Assembly: GCA_017626325.1 (NCBI GenBank)
Contig: JAGAIZ010000087.1
Span: forward strand, 1-44,420
Reading direction: 5' to 3'
DNA length: 44,420 nt
From: Lachnospiraceae bacterium
Lineage (GTDB): Bacteria; Bacillota; Clostridia; Lachnospirales; Lachnospiraceae
The notes beneath the pieces were generated by a model. That model worked only from the letters and a program-made list of their open reading frames with translations, was not told the origin of the DNA and searched no databases. Of the stretch, positions 8,757-17,625 are shown piece by piece; the stretch's first letter is position 1, and every line of letters begins with the position of its first letter. A program made the position numbers and the translations under genes.

Positions 8757-10631
8757 TTAAACCTCCAACAGCTTCCGGCGTTCGTAACTTTCCACATCGT
8801 ATGCCCATTTATTTATCCTGGCGTATAGCTTATGATATACCGCAATATCGTACGGCTGATCACTTTGCGGACGCCGCTTCCTCAGGATAGAAACATTTCT
8901 GTCCTCTCCGGTCAGTATGTTCTCTGCCTGATAATCCCGGGCCCAGAACAACGCCTTGTCCCCTACGGTCGGCCTTAAGCCTTTGCGCAGCATTCTGCAG
9001 TAACTGATCGCAATGCTGTCAATGTTCTCCGGGCTGTCTCCATATACGGAACACTTTATTGTTTCTTCCATTAACGCTTCTTTCCATTCTCTCCTGGTGA
9101 TGGACTCTGTGTCCCTGAAATCCTGATTCAGATTTGCCAAAGCAGAATTAACAATTTTCTGAATATCAGAACCAATGATAATCCGCACGTCTGCTTCTTC
9201 TACCAGACAGGTATTGACGATATCAAGATACATTTGAAGATCCAGCGTCTCTCCGGCAATCAACTGCTTCATAGCTGCCTTCTCGCGATATTCCCTTGTG
9301 GAATCGATCGCTTTCTTAGTACATGTCAGGAAGATATCCGCACATTCTATGGCGGTAGGCAGGTACACCGCGAACAGTTCATCGAATCTCCCGCTTCGGA
9401 AAAGCTCTTTCGGAAGCCCTCCCATGTCATTTGCGGTAGCGAAGATGAAACAGGGTTTCTGATTCTCCTGCATCCAGTTCAGCAGCGTACCAAACATCCG
9501 TTTAAAGGTTCCTCCATCCGCGGCTCCGTCCGACCGGGCGCCGCTAAACCCCTTCTCCATCTCATCAATCCACAGAACGCAGGGCGACATCGCCTCGGCA
9601 AGCGCCAGCGCTTTGCGCATATTTTCCTCCGATTGTCCCTGAATACCGCCCATCAGTCTTCCGATATCCATCTGCAGAAGCGGCAATCCCAATTCCTGTG
9701 CCGTAAGCTTGGCTGCCAGAGATTTTCCGCACCCCGGTATCCCGCATAACAGAATGCCCTTGGGCGCGCTGATGCCATTCATTCTCTTGTTCAGATTCTC
9801 GTTCTCCATTAATCTTCTTTCTCTGATCGTTCTGATATAAGAAGTTAATGCCTCCATGCCGCCGATTTTCTCATTTTCACAGGGGATCAGATTCAGCACC
9901 CTGTCAGCATTCCGGAATTTCTGTTTCTTCTGCTCCTGAATAATTTCGCAGACCTTTGAAACAAGCTCTCCATCCTGTACCAGAAGGTTTGATTCCTCCC
10001 TCTGCATATCGCGTGTCAGCGCCTTATGCAGCGCGCAGGCCATCTCCTGTCCGTCAAATCCCTGCAAAAGACCGCACAGCCGCTGCAGGGGTCTGCCTGT
10101 AATGCTCTCTCCGTATTGCGCGGCGGTCTTCTGAACCAGTTCGCGGATTTCCTCGAAGTCAGGATACCCCACTTCAATTACCTCACAATACTGCAGCAGG
10201 TTTTCAGACAGCTTTACCTGTTCGGAATACAATATGACTGCGCTGCTTCTCAGCAAGGAAGACTTGTTCGTCTCACCGAGGGCATCCTCCTGTCCTGTGT
10301 ACTGCCTTACATAACGCCGCAGTTCATATTCATTGATTCCGCCGTCTGCGTTTATGGTAACGATATGCGGGTATTTCCACGCATTTATGGATTCCAGTTT
10401 TTCCTCCCAGTTATCGGGCCTGGCTGCATCGTTTCTGAGGCGGCATTCCCTATAGGGACGGTACCGTGTGGTGAATTTCTCACTGGAAATATTCGTCACC
10501 AGAACAACCAGCTCTTCACTTTCAACGATCGTCTTTATGAGTTCATAGGAATCTGTTTTAATATAGATCAGAGGAGTGCCTGCCCTCATTGCCGCCTTAC
10601 ACTTCCTGATCACCTCTGACAATACTCCCAT
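8757..10631 (-). CDS. Ycf46-like AAA+ ATPase
   Basis: 624 aa. Residues 1-245 form an N-terminal domain beginning like Ycf46 proteins (AGTPLIYIKTDSYE). The AAA+ core follows: Walker A GIPGCGKS (297-304), Walker B LWIDE (353-357), sensor-1 ATAND (398-402) and the arginine-finger region RSGRFDE (412-418). The layout and wording of the core match the uncharacterised AAA+ family Ycf46 known from cyanobacteria and plastids. Such ATPases usually form hexamers that remodel proteins. The ATG at 10631 has a GGGAGG site; the open frame runs 21 codons further upstream. It sits between the Hsp70-like and HExxH genes and may be the motor of that group. Confidence 0.9.
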   Translation of the reverse strand: MGVLSEVIRKCKAAMRAGTPLIYIKTDSYELIKTIVESEELVVLVTNISSEKFTTRYRPYRECRLRNDAARPDNWEEKLESINAWKYPHIVTINADGGINEYELRRYVRQYTGQEDALGETNKSSLLRSSAVILYSEQVKLSENLLQYCEVIEVGYPDFEEIRELVQKTAAQYGESITGRPLQRLCGLLQGFDGQEMACALHKALTRDMQREESNLLVQDGELVSKVCEIIQEQKKQKFRNADRVLNLIPCENEKIGGMEALTSYIRTIRERRLMENENLNKRMNGISAPKGILLCGIPGCGKSLAAKLTAQELGLPLLQMDIGRLMGGIQGQSEENMRKALALAEAMSPCVLWIDEMEKGFSGARSDGAADGGTFKRMFGTLLNWMQENQKPCFIFATANDMGGLPKELFRSGRFDELFAVYLPTAIECADIFLTCTKKAIDSTREYREKAAMKQLIAGETLDLQMYLDIVNTCLVEEADVRIIIGSDIQKIVNSALANLNQDFRDTESITRREWKEALMEETIKCSVYGDSPENIDSIAISYCRMLRKGLRPTVGDKALFWARDYQAENILTGEDRNVSILRKRRPQSDQPYDIAVYHKLYARINKWAYDVESYERRKLLEV

Positions 10632-10681
10632 ATGCTCCCTCCCTGGCGCCGGTCCTGATCGCAATCTCCCAGCCGGAACTT

Positions 10682-12574
10682 CTAAATTACACATTTAAGC
10701 GTCATGATCTCATACGCATCCTTTACGATGGCTCTGATGTTATGTTCAACATTGCTGTCCGAAAGCACAGAATCAAGGATTTTATCCAGTTCTTCACCGC
10801 ACATTTCATAGATCACATCTTTCTTGTCCTTCATCTTGTCTCTTGTATTATTGCGGACCTTGGCCTCGCGCTTTTTCTCCTTGTCCGTATCATGGAAAAG
10901 GCGCGCCATGACCACTCCTACGAGAAACCCGATCACGCCTCCTACTCCAGGAAAAAGAATGTTGCCAAGAATCGCATAAGCCAGCGCTACCGCCACCATA
11001 ATCACATTATCAAGAATACTGTTGACATCTATTGCGGCTATAATGGATGCGGTATCGATACTCACGTTATTCAGACTGCTGTCTAACGCGTCCCATTTTC
11101 CTTCCGGCATTTTGATTTTCTGTGCCATAGACGCGCCCAGCTTCTTCTGTATCTCGCTTTCCAACTGTCTGCGGACAGCCTGCAGAATTTCTTTAGACCA
11201 TTTTGATACGCAGACTTTGTTGCCCGCCTTAATGTCCGCCATCTTTCGGGATACCTTCTCCTGCATCCGTTCTTCTAATCTCTTTAAGGATTCATCCTCC
11301 GTGGCATTGGCCCATTCTGTACATGCCTCCATTACAATTTGGTACATGCTCTCTCCCATGTTCTCCCGCAGCATGCCTTTTAACTTATCGGCGCTGCACG
11401 CACCGCTGTCTATCACGGCTTTTTCGACAGCGTCGATACATTCACGCTCCAGCTCGTCCACCAGTCCTACCCATACCAGCCCCTGCGAAACGCTGAAGCA
11501 CGGCGTCCTGGAACAGGTTATGGTATACGCCGGTTCCGGAAACACTTCTCTTGCGTACGCCGCGACGAAGGACATCTTGCTTGCGCCGCCTGTCAGTACG
11601 ATTTCCCTTGAGGAGTGGTTGGCATTTTCAATCTTTGCCTTGCTTTCCAGGAAAAATTGTTTACAGTATTCTTTCCAGCTTCCGGCAATCAGTCTTCTGT
11701 TAATATCTATCGCAACTTCCTCTTTCAGCGCTTCTCTCATAGTAGAATTGTCTATATCCAGCGTCACCGTTAATTTCCCGCCTTCCTGTACCGGGAATTT
11801 CCATGCGACTGTACAGGAATCCGCCGTCAAAGAGCCGTTAAAATACGCTTCCTTCATCTCACGCAGTTTCCTCTCCAGATCAGAGAAATTCTGCTGCATC
11901 ATAAGATGAACGCCCTTCTGGCCTGCCTCCTCTTCCGCCTTGCGGCACATAAGCTTGCGCATCGATTTCTCAATCTCTCTTGCGCCAAAGTTCCAGCTTA
12001 GTTCGACGTATTTCTCTCCTGTCTTCATATGCGTCATATCTGTTGTGGAAGAACCGAAATCATATACGCTTGCTCCGTCACTGGCGGAAATCATACGCCC
12101 CTTGCCGTCCGCCAGCGCACTGAACATGGCCGCTCTTGACTCCGGCACAATTCTGACCTCTGCAGCTCCGGTCGCCTTCTGAATTAACGCCTGATACGCC
12201 CTGCGATTCTTTGACGAAGTCCACTCTTCTGACGTTGGACAGCCCACCAGCAGAAGAATCTGGTCTCTTTCTGAAATATTGGTATTATAATCCTTGATAT
12301 TCTGCATAATCCGGCTAAACAGCATTGACAGCAGGTCTCTTCGTCTGATGGCATTTCCCTTTTTATTGCCCTGTATCACCTCATCGAAATGCCCGGGAGA
12401 CGCCTTAAAATAATTAAAAAGCTCCTCCTGGTATTCTACCTCCGACAAAATGACCGTGTTCTTATTCCCGTCCAGGAATAGATTGCACATGCCCGCAAAG
12501 CTTCCGCCTGTGTAGTTCGGCGTCGCCGCCGCGATTTCACAATGCCCCATATCCAGACCTATTATCCTTCTCAT
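10682..12574 (-). CDS. Hsp70/actin-fold ATPase with C-terminal hydrophobic membrane segment
   Basis: 630 aa. The nucleotide-binding motifs of the Hsp70 fold are present in order: phosphate-1 GLDMG (6-10), phosphate-2 DFGSSTTD (172-179) and adenosine motif LTGGASKM (327-334). The C-terminus is unlike DnaK. It has a helical, probably coiled-coil stretch at about 380-490, then a long hydrophobic glycine-rich segment (about 524-560, with FPGVGGVIGFLVGVV) and a basic tail. This predicts a membrane-inserting hairpin. The start is preceded by GGGAG. The next gene, the AAA+ ATPase, begins 50 bp after its stop. Substrates are unknown. Confidence 0.88.
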   Translation of the reverse strand: MRRIIGLDMGHCEIAAATPNYTGGSFAGMCNLFLDGNKNTVILSEVEYQEELFNYFKASPGHFDEVIQGNKKGNAIRRRDLLSMLFSRIMQNIKDYNTNISERDQILLLVGCPTSEEWTSSKNRRAYQALIQKATGAAEVRIVPESRAAMFSALADGKGRMISASDGASVYDFGSSTTDMTHMKTGEKYVELSWNFGAREIEKSMRKLMCRKAEEEAGQKGVHLMMQQNFSDLERKLREMKEAYFNGSLTADSCTVAWKFPVQEGGKLTVTLDIDNSTMREALKEEVAIDINRRLIAGSWKEYCKQFFLESKAKIENANHSSREIVLTGGASKMSFVAAYAREVFPEPAYTITCSRTPCFSVSQGLVWVGLVDELERECIDAVEKAVIDSGACSADKLKGMLRENMGESMYQIVMEACTEWANATEDESLKRLEERMQEKVSRKMADIKAGNKVCVSKWSKEILQAVRRQLESEIQKKLGASMAQKIKMPEGKWDALDSSLNNVSIDTASIIAAIDVNSILDNVIMVAVALAYAILGNILFPGVGGVIGFLVGVVMARLFHDTDKEKKREAKVRNNTRDKMKDKKDVIYEMCGEELDKILDSVLSDSNVEHNIRAIVKDAYEIMTLKCVI

Positions 12575-12623
12575 TTGCAGAATCTCCCTTTAGTTAATTT
12601 AAATCTATAGTTTAATATGGTAT

Positions 12624-12663
12624 GACAGTCTGCCTTTTGCTTCATGTAGTATGACAGTCTGTC
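12624..12663. repeat. Imperfect tandem repeat carrying two small palindromes
   Basis: TATGACAGTCTG occurs twice, 29 bp apart, each followed by a T-rich stretch and TTCATG. Each copy contains a near-palindrome: GACAGTCTGCC at 12624-12634 and GACAGTCTGTC at 12653-12663. The second copy ends in the stop region of the upstream gene. The two sites face the same side of the helix, about three turns apart, in the gap before the Hsp70-like gene. This fits either an operator pair or a recent short duplication. Confidence 0.5.
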
Positions 12664-12667
12664 TTTT

Positions 12668-13573
12668 CTATTCATGTTTATACTGGTTCAATATACTTCT
12701 GGCCTTCTCGCTCATTTTTCTGTAACGGCTCCGCAATACATCCAGCTCACTTTCTCTATCCTTCATCGCAAGCAGGTCGGACTCCTGCATCAGATCATCC
12801 AGCGCGGTCTTTAACCGCTTCGCCTCTTCTATCTCGCCCCGCTTCTTATCTTTTCTCCGCTCCAGGTCCTCCAGAATTGGCTGAAATCCAAAGGCATCCG
12901 AATGTCTGTTATAGCCTTGTATTTCCGCATCCGCTTTGTACAGCCTTGCGTACAGCTTTCTGTCTGAGTATGCCATCGTCGGCTTCCTGCTTACCTCTTT
13001 CACCAATAAGCAGGTCTGATACAGATTATCCAATTCCTCATTCATATAAGCCAGTTCATGCAGAAACGCCGTCATACTTACGTCCTTTCGCGCCCCCTTG
13101 TAAGAAGCCTCTGATTCCTGCAGACGTCTCTTCATCCCCTGATAATCCAGCCATGCCAAATTCATGCAAGTATTAAATCCACACAAAACCACATTCTCCG
13201 AAGTCTCTTCTCCCTCTAGTTCCTGCTCCACATACTGGCAGAAATCCTGCAGCTTGCTTCTGATTTTATCATTGGCATAATAGCCCGATAGTACAATATT
13301 GGCGAAGGCCTCTTCGGCTTCCATTCCCTGCTGTTTCTTCCATTCATAATAACATGCTCCAAGAGCTTCTTCGAAATCAGAACGCATCCCGCATCCCGTT
13401 CCGAATCTTCCGGCTCGTTCAAACCGCTTGTATATCCGTCCCGCACAGTCTTTGGTCTTGGCCGCAGAGTCCTTCCTGCCGCTCTGCTTCTCCTTAAGCT
13501 TCGCCTTACCCCTTTTTATCCTGTTATTCCTGCTCTCATCTCCACCATATACAATTCTGCCCAGTCCCGACAT
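12668..13573 (-). CDS. Unknown soluble protein with basic N-terminus and coiled coil
   Basis: 301 aa, family not recognised. The first 50 residues are strongly basic and probably disordered. The middle is helical with several Cys. About residues 225-295 form a charged heptad-like coiled coil (EDLERRKDKKRGEIEEAKR). No membrane segment. I chose the ATG at 13573 because an AGGAGAAGAGGG site lies directly upstream and it begins after the preceding gene's stop; the longer frame to 13642 would overlap that gene by 41 bp. The coiled coil suggests a structural or bridging partner of the Hsp70-like ATPase encoded next. Confidence 0.8.
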   Translation of the reverse strand: MSGLGRIVYGGDESRNNRIKRGKAKLKEKQSGRKDSAAKTKDCAGRIYKRFERAGRFGTGCGMRSDFEEALGACYYEWKKQQGMEAEEAFANIVLSGYYANDKIRSKLQDFCQYVEQELEGEETSENVVLCGFNTCMNLAWLDYQGMKRRLQESEASYKGARKDVSMTAFLHELAYMNEELDNLYQTCLLVKEVSRKPTMAYSDRKLYARLYKADAEIQGYNRHSDAFGFQPILEDLERRKDKKRGEIEEAKRLKTALDDLMQESDLLAMKDRESELDVLRSRYRKMSEKARSILNQYKHE

Positions 13574-13601
13574 TCCCTCTTCTCCTTTGGCCTTCCGCCA
13601 T

Positions 13602-14885
13602 TTACGCCCATCGAATCTTACACGCGTCATCATCCGACGCATGTATAATCATATTTCCCCCGTCTTCATCGAGGCAGTATTCTTTCGCCTGATACCTCGC
13701 GCCTGCGATCCTCTGCTTCAGCCAAGCTGCCTGACAGAACGAAACGGCATTGCGGCCGTTCCATTCCGGAAGATTCGACCATATTCTCCCCTTACTATCC
13801 AGCAGCAAAAATCCGCCCTTTATGATCTGAACCTCGACAAAAGTTTTGTAGCTGTACGTATCGAGCATGTCTGCTATCGCACACTGTCTTCTGGCAGGCA
13901 GATATCTTCCCGCCAGTGCCCGCCCCTTACGAAGATAAAGCTCGCCGTCTTCTCCCACACTGAAACCGGATATATCCGTTCCATATTCCAGACATACATC
14001 CTCTCTGTCATCCCGATACCGTACAAGGAGATCGCCGCTGTAATAGTGCGGTCTGCAGATACATGCCGTATCACAGATAGCCAGCGTCGGTAAGAAACAC
14101 ACGATCTTCCCGCCGACTGTATTACAGTGCCTGTACTCGCCCGGCCGCATGACAAACTCCCACACCGTCTCCTGATCCTTCTCCGAAAACACCTGTATAC
14201 AGGCATGGTCAAAGCCGTCGTCCCCGCGCACGGTCTCCAGCTTCATCGTCTCAATGACTTCATCTGCCCGCAGCGACTCTTCTTCATACAACATAAATCG
14301 ATAAGGCGGCCTCCTGCATTCCAATCTGCCCGCTTTCAAAAGCTCTGCGGCTGCCGGTCCGCCCTCTTCCTCCTGTCTGGTCCTGAATTCGTCCCCGGAT
14401 CCTGTCCTGGCAGTCGGTTCCATCTCCGCCAGCATACATATTGCCGTCAGAATAACAGCGCTATACGGCTTTTCCTTATTTGCCCTGACCTCATCCAGCA
14501 GGAAGCTGAGTTTCTCGCTAATCCGAAGCTGTATCCATTCTTCCCGCAGGCTCTCCCCGGCATCCTTAAGCGAAACCGTATCGTCTGCATGCATGGTAAG
14601 GAAGGCAATCCCTCTGTCGCATAGCATTTCCGTACACTTCTCCACTGTCGCTTCCCCGTCCAAGCAGGCGTTCTCTATTTCGTCATGCTTCCTCAGTATA
14701 TCCATCCAGAATTCTTTCCTCAGACAGACAGCAGCCGCATCTTGATCAAGCAGCAATTCAAGCGGTACGCAATGAATCGCTGCAAATTCAATAAACTGAT
14801 CCAATTGATTATAGATATGCCATATATCCGCGTATTGCTTCAGTTCCTTCAAATTAGTAATACAATGCCCCTGTGCTCTTATCAT
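13602..14885 (-). CDS. Unknown soluble protein with beta-rich C-terminal half
   Basis: 427 aa, family not recognised. The N-terminal half is helical (for example ELKQYADIWHIYNQLDQF). The C-terminal half reads as alternating short strands (FLLLDSKGRIWSNL, DISGFSVGEDGELYLRKG), reminiscent of a propeller or sandwich, but I could not assign a fold. No signal peptide or membrane segment. An AGGAGA site lies 9 bases before the ATG. It is encoded between the DUF6338-like membrane protein and the coiled-coil protein. Confidence 0.8.
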   Translation of the reverse strand: MIRAQGHCITNLKELKQYADIWHIYNQLDQFIEFAAIHCVPLELLLDQDAAAVCLRKEFWMDILRKHDEIENACLDGEATVEKCTEMLCDRGIAFLTMHADDTVSLKDAGESLREEWIQLRISEKLSFLLDEVRANKEKPYSAVILTAICMLAEMEPTARTGSGDEFRTRQEEEGGPAAAELLKAGRLECRRPPYRFMLYEEESLRADEVIETMKLETVRGDDGFDHACIQVFSEKDQETVWEFVMRPGEYRHCNTVGGKIVCFLPTLAICDTACICRPHYYSGDLLVRYRDDREDVCLEYGTDISGFSVGEDGELYLRKGRALAGRYLPARRQCAIADMLDTYSYKTFVEVQIIKGGFLLLDSKGRIWSNLPEWNGRNAVSFCQAAWLKQRIAGARYQAKEYCLDEDGGNMIIHASDDDACKIRWA

Positions 14886-14955
14886 CTACAGCTTCTCCTA
14901 TTGCCGCTCTGAGCCTGATCCTGCAAAACTGCCCCAGATATACTATAATTATTTC

Positions 14956-15546
14956 TCAGAATATCTCTATATGCTCTACGTCTGCCATCCTGACCGTAAC
15001 CATAACATTCTTTTCATTCAGATAACTTGGCTCATCCTTATAATTTGCGTTAGTTTCTTTATCATATTTAGCAAACGACTTTAAGGCCAGCCATGAATCA
15101 TTTCCCTTTTCCTCATAGTTCTTTAAATGCCCGATGAGATAATAGTCCTGTTCTTTGAGATATACTTTCAAATTGGAACCATTTTCCAGATCAAACACAT
15201 CTCTCCATATATCATCATGAAAAGTTTTGTGAAATAACTTCACCGTTATCTTCTGAAACCATTTTCTTTGTATCAGGCAGGAAAGTAAGCACGCGAGCGC
15301 TACCCCGATCAATATAGATATACCTGAATTAACCAATACTGTATCCGGAATCTGCTTCATGAATCTGATTCTGAGCAAAGACACCACCGCAAGCAGCGTA
15401 TAGCTGACAACACAACTCATAATCAGCATATTCTGAGCAGCAACCTTCTTTGACATCGCGAAGCATACTACCATAATTGTCAGATATCCCGGAACAAAAT
15501 ACTGCAAAACAGAAGATATATTTTCTATCACATATCCCACATCCAT
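14956..15546 (-). CDS. Three-span membrane protein, DUF6338-like
   Basis: 196 aa. Three predicted membrane segments (about 12-31, 40-60 and 71-92) are followed by a cytosolic beta-rich domain of about 100 aa that ends MADVEHIEIF. An N-terminal helix with a Pro-Gly (YFVPGY), and a tail with a charged strand-rich domain ending in an IEIF-type motif, resemble DUF6338 as I remember it. That family has no known function. The ATG at 15546 has a GGAGG site 9 bases upstream and begins 2 bp after the stop of the small upstream gene, so the pair is coupled. Confidence 0.78.
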   Translation of the reverse strand: MDVGYVIENISSVLQYFVPGYLTIMVVCFAMSKKVAAQNMLIMSCVVSYTLLAVVSLLRIRFMKQIPDTVLVNSGISILIGVALACLLSCLIQRKWFQKITVKLFHKTFHDDIWRDVFDLENGSNLKVYLKEQDYYLIGHLKNYEEKGNDSWLALKSFAKYDKETNANYKDEPSYLNEKNVMVTVRMADVEHIEIF

Positions 15547-15548
15547 GA

Positions 15549-15755
15549 TCAATTGCCTCCTTTCCCGTGTTTTCCCGTCATCAGAGCAATATCAAATTCT
15601 TTCTCATCAGAAGCTTCCATGGATGAATTAATATGCTTCTTTGTCATATTGAAATCCAATTTATTGTTGACAAGACGCTTTTCGTAACATCCCTTTTTTC
15701 GGCTGCTCTTTTCTTTTGCTTGCGGTGTTTCCGCCTGTTTGTTTCCTTCGTACAT
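15549..15755 (-). CDS. 68-aa charged peptide of the accessory operon
   Basis: Lys/Glu-rich, probably disordered peptide with no membrane segment and no recognised family. I chose the ATG at 15755 because it has a perfect AGGAGG 5 bases upstream; the frame 11 codons longer would need a TTG start with no such site. Its stop lies 2 bp before the ATG of the three-span membrane protein. The strong ribosome binding site argues that it is a real gene. Confidence 0.65.
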   Translation of the reverse strand: MYEGNKQAETPQAKEKSSRKKGCYEKRLVNNKLDFNMTKKHINSSMEASDEKEFDIALMTGKHGKGGN

Positions 15756-15798
15756 CGTTACCTCCTGCCCAAACATGAGCTCTTCCAATTTACTGATA

Positions 15799-15826
15799 TA
15801 TAATCAGCATGCTTCAAACTACAATC
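15799..15826 (-). promoter_or_regulatory. Possible internal promoter before the 68-aa gene
   Basis: In the AT-rich gap of 141 bp the minus strand has TTGTAG followed after 16 bp by TATATA, about 45 bp before the start of the 68-aa gene. This would allow separate expression of the downstream genes. The match is weak and the region is AT-rich, so chance is possible. Confidence 0.3.
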
Positions 15827-15898
15827 ATATTTTATTTGTAAACATTAACACAAATTAAATGAATTGTATATATTAATAACAAACAAAATTTGTAGTTT
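15816..15898. repeat. 83-bp AT-rich element bounded by an inverted repeat
   Basis: AAACTACAA (15816-15824) and TTGTAGTTT (15890-15898) are perfect inverted copies. The similarity continues inward with small gaps to about 20 bp per arm (ACAAA-AAAAT core). On the minus-strand transcript this gives a long stem-loop starting at the stop of the 323-aa gene. There is no T run, so it is not a classic terminator; RNA processing or a decayed small mobile element are options. Confidence 0.4.
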
Positions 15899-16868
15899 AT
15901 TTTAGGCAATACCCAAACTCATGAATCAGAATCTCTTCCGCCTGCCGGTTTACCTCTTCCAGGTCATTCCTGTGCTGCACCTCAGATTCTTTGTCGGCCG
16001 CCCGCAGTCCCTCATTGGAATAGGTATAGGCCATCCACGCGCAATGCTCTCTTTCCATATCAGACAAGAATTGTGCATGTGCAAGGTACTGAATAAATAT
16101 ATCCGCTATCCAGTAACAGATATCTGATATCACGATTTCGCAAAGATTAAGATCCCCAAAGCCGAACAAGCATATATATTGGCTATATGCTCTTTGTCCA
16201 TATTTCAGGGCATCGTCCCTGCCCTCTTCCTGACAGCATTCTTTGGTCAAAAGAACCGTCAGGGCGTCTGCGGCATTCCTTGCCGTCTGCTTTACCATCT
16301 CACTCTGGGGCAAAATGATGTATGCTTTAAACCTTAAAGAGCTGTTGTACCAATACTCACCGGATGTCAGCACTTTATTGTCTGCCACATTTTCATTATC
16401 TCCTTTTTTCGCTTCTTCCTGATCGATCTGTCGTATTAAGCTATTCCACCTTTCCCGGTCTTCAGTTCCCAGACCTTCTTCCTTTTCACTCATCCTTACA
16501 TCATCTCTGTATATCTGGTCTTCTGCCTTTTGGCTGTAATAATTCCTTTTTTGCTCCCATGTATAACCGTCCGTCTCTTCATACCATTCAAAGCACGGTA
16601 TTGTACTTTCTGCGCTGTCAAACAGTTCATCAATGCCGATTTCTCTGTCCTCCTGATAATATGCACCGTTTTCAATTGTACCAATCTTATGCTCCCGTCT
16701 GTTCCCTGTGATAACAAGAATTACCATGGCTGCCGCTATCATGAGCGCAATGATAACACCTGTACAAAATATCCGCTTTTTTGTACTGAATACTCTACGC
16801 TTTTTCTTACGGATACGTTTTGTTCCTTTATGCGTTTTTTTCTTTTGTCCACATTTCCTGCTGTCCAT
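15897..16868 (-). CDS. Membrane-anchored protein with basic N-terminus and helical outer domain
   Basis: 323 aa, family not recognised. Residues 1-32 are strongly basic (KKKTHKGTKRIRKKKRR) and cytosolic. One membrane helix lies at about 33-55 (FCTGVIIALMIAAAMVI), and about 265 aa lie outside. The outer part is helical and acidic, with paired Cys and many Tyr. By the positive-inside rule it is a type II membrane protein. The nearest GGGAG is about 15 bases before the ATG, unusually far, so the start is the weaker part of this call. It lies 24 bp after the previous gene. Confidence 0.78.
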   Translation of the reverse strand: MDSRKCGQKKKTHKGTKRIRKKKRRVFSTKKRIFCTGVIIALMIAAAMVILVITGNRREHKIGTIENGAYYQEDREIGIDELFDSAESTIPCFEWYEETDGYTWEQKRNYYSQKAEDQIYRDDVRMSEKEEGLGTEDRERWNSLIRQIDQEEAKKGDNENVADNKVLTSGEYWYNSSLRFKAYIILPQSEMVKQTARNAADALTVLLTKECCQEEGRDDALKYGQRAYSQYICLFGFGDLNLCEIVISDICYWIADIFIQYLAHAQFLSDMEREHCAWMAYTYSNEGLRAADKESEVQHRNDLEEVNRQAEEILIHEFGYCLK

Positions 16869-16892
16869 GACGCAAAACGCATTCTCCCTCTG

Positions 16893-17612
16893 CTATCCGC
16901 AGTCTGCAATTCTGTCTCCTGTATTTTCGATCAGTTTATCGTATTCCTCTCCAGCTTCCGCTTCGTCATATGTCATGTAGTATTTATCACACCGGTCATA
17001 TTCCCCATCATTCACATAGCATGTCAGATCATCCATATAAACGACATATTTTTCATTGATCGAAGCATTATTTTTATCACTGATCTTCCAATCCATAACG
17101 ACTGCGATCCTGACATCAAAATCATACTTATCTTTCTTTCCATTGCTTTCCAGATAATCCTCCAGATCATTCTGAAGCTTCATTTTTTTGCGGTTTAGAA
17201 TATCCGGTTCTTTCAGACAGAAATCCAATGTCTGTTCATCCACGTCAAAAGTAAAAATTTCATCTTCATATATGGCATCCTGAACCGCAACAACCTTTAC
17301 CACAATATTTTCACATTCGACCACCAGCACGGTGTGCATAACTGTATCACCGCCGCTCATATTGGCTTTCATATTATGGATTCTGTATTCCGCATACGTA
17401 CCATCCTCTAGGGGTACAATATCAACCTTCTTGATATCAAATCCCGGCTGGCGTTCCGCTTCCTCACGTTCTCTATCATGTTGTTTTACTTTCTTATCTT
17501 CGATTGTGTTTATACTTAAGTTAATCGCTCCAACCACTCCAACTACCATCCCAATTATTAAAGAGATTTTCCCTAATTTTCCTTTTGTATTGCTTTCGCT
17601 TTCTTCGCCCAT
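16893..17612 (-). CDS. Single-span membrane protein with outer beta-rich domain
   Basis: 239 aa, family not recognised. A short cytosolic N-terminus and a membrane helix at about 15-36 (ISLIIGMVVGVVGAINL) precede an outer domain of about 200 aa rich in charged strands and ending in acidic helices. I chose the ATG at 17612 because GGAGAAGAAG lies directly upstream; a TTG start 9 codons earlier would lie inside a terminator. With the 323-aa protein it makes a pair of single-span proteins with large outer domains, a plausible sensing layer for the operon. Confidence 0.78.
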   Translation of the reverse strand: MGEESESNTKGKLGKISLIIGMVVGVVGAINLSINTIEDKKVKQHDREREEAERQPGFDIKKVDIVPLEDGTYAEYRIHNMKANMSGGDTVMHTVLVVECENIVVKVVAVQDAIYEDEIFTFDVDEQTLDFCLKEPDILNRKKMKLQNDLEDYLESNGKKDKYDFDVRIAVVMDWKISDKNNASINEKYVVYMDDLTCYVNDGEYDRCDKYYMTYDEAEAGEEYDKLIENTGDRIADCG

Positions 17613-17625
17613 TCTTCTTCTCCAC

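Noticed and set aside
11022-11909. 295-codon plus-strand open frame opposite the Hsp70-like gene
   Set aside because: Serine-rich translation typical of an antisense frame; the minus strand carries intact Hsp70 motifs here.
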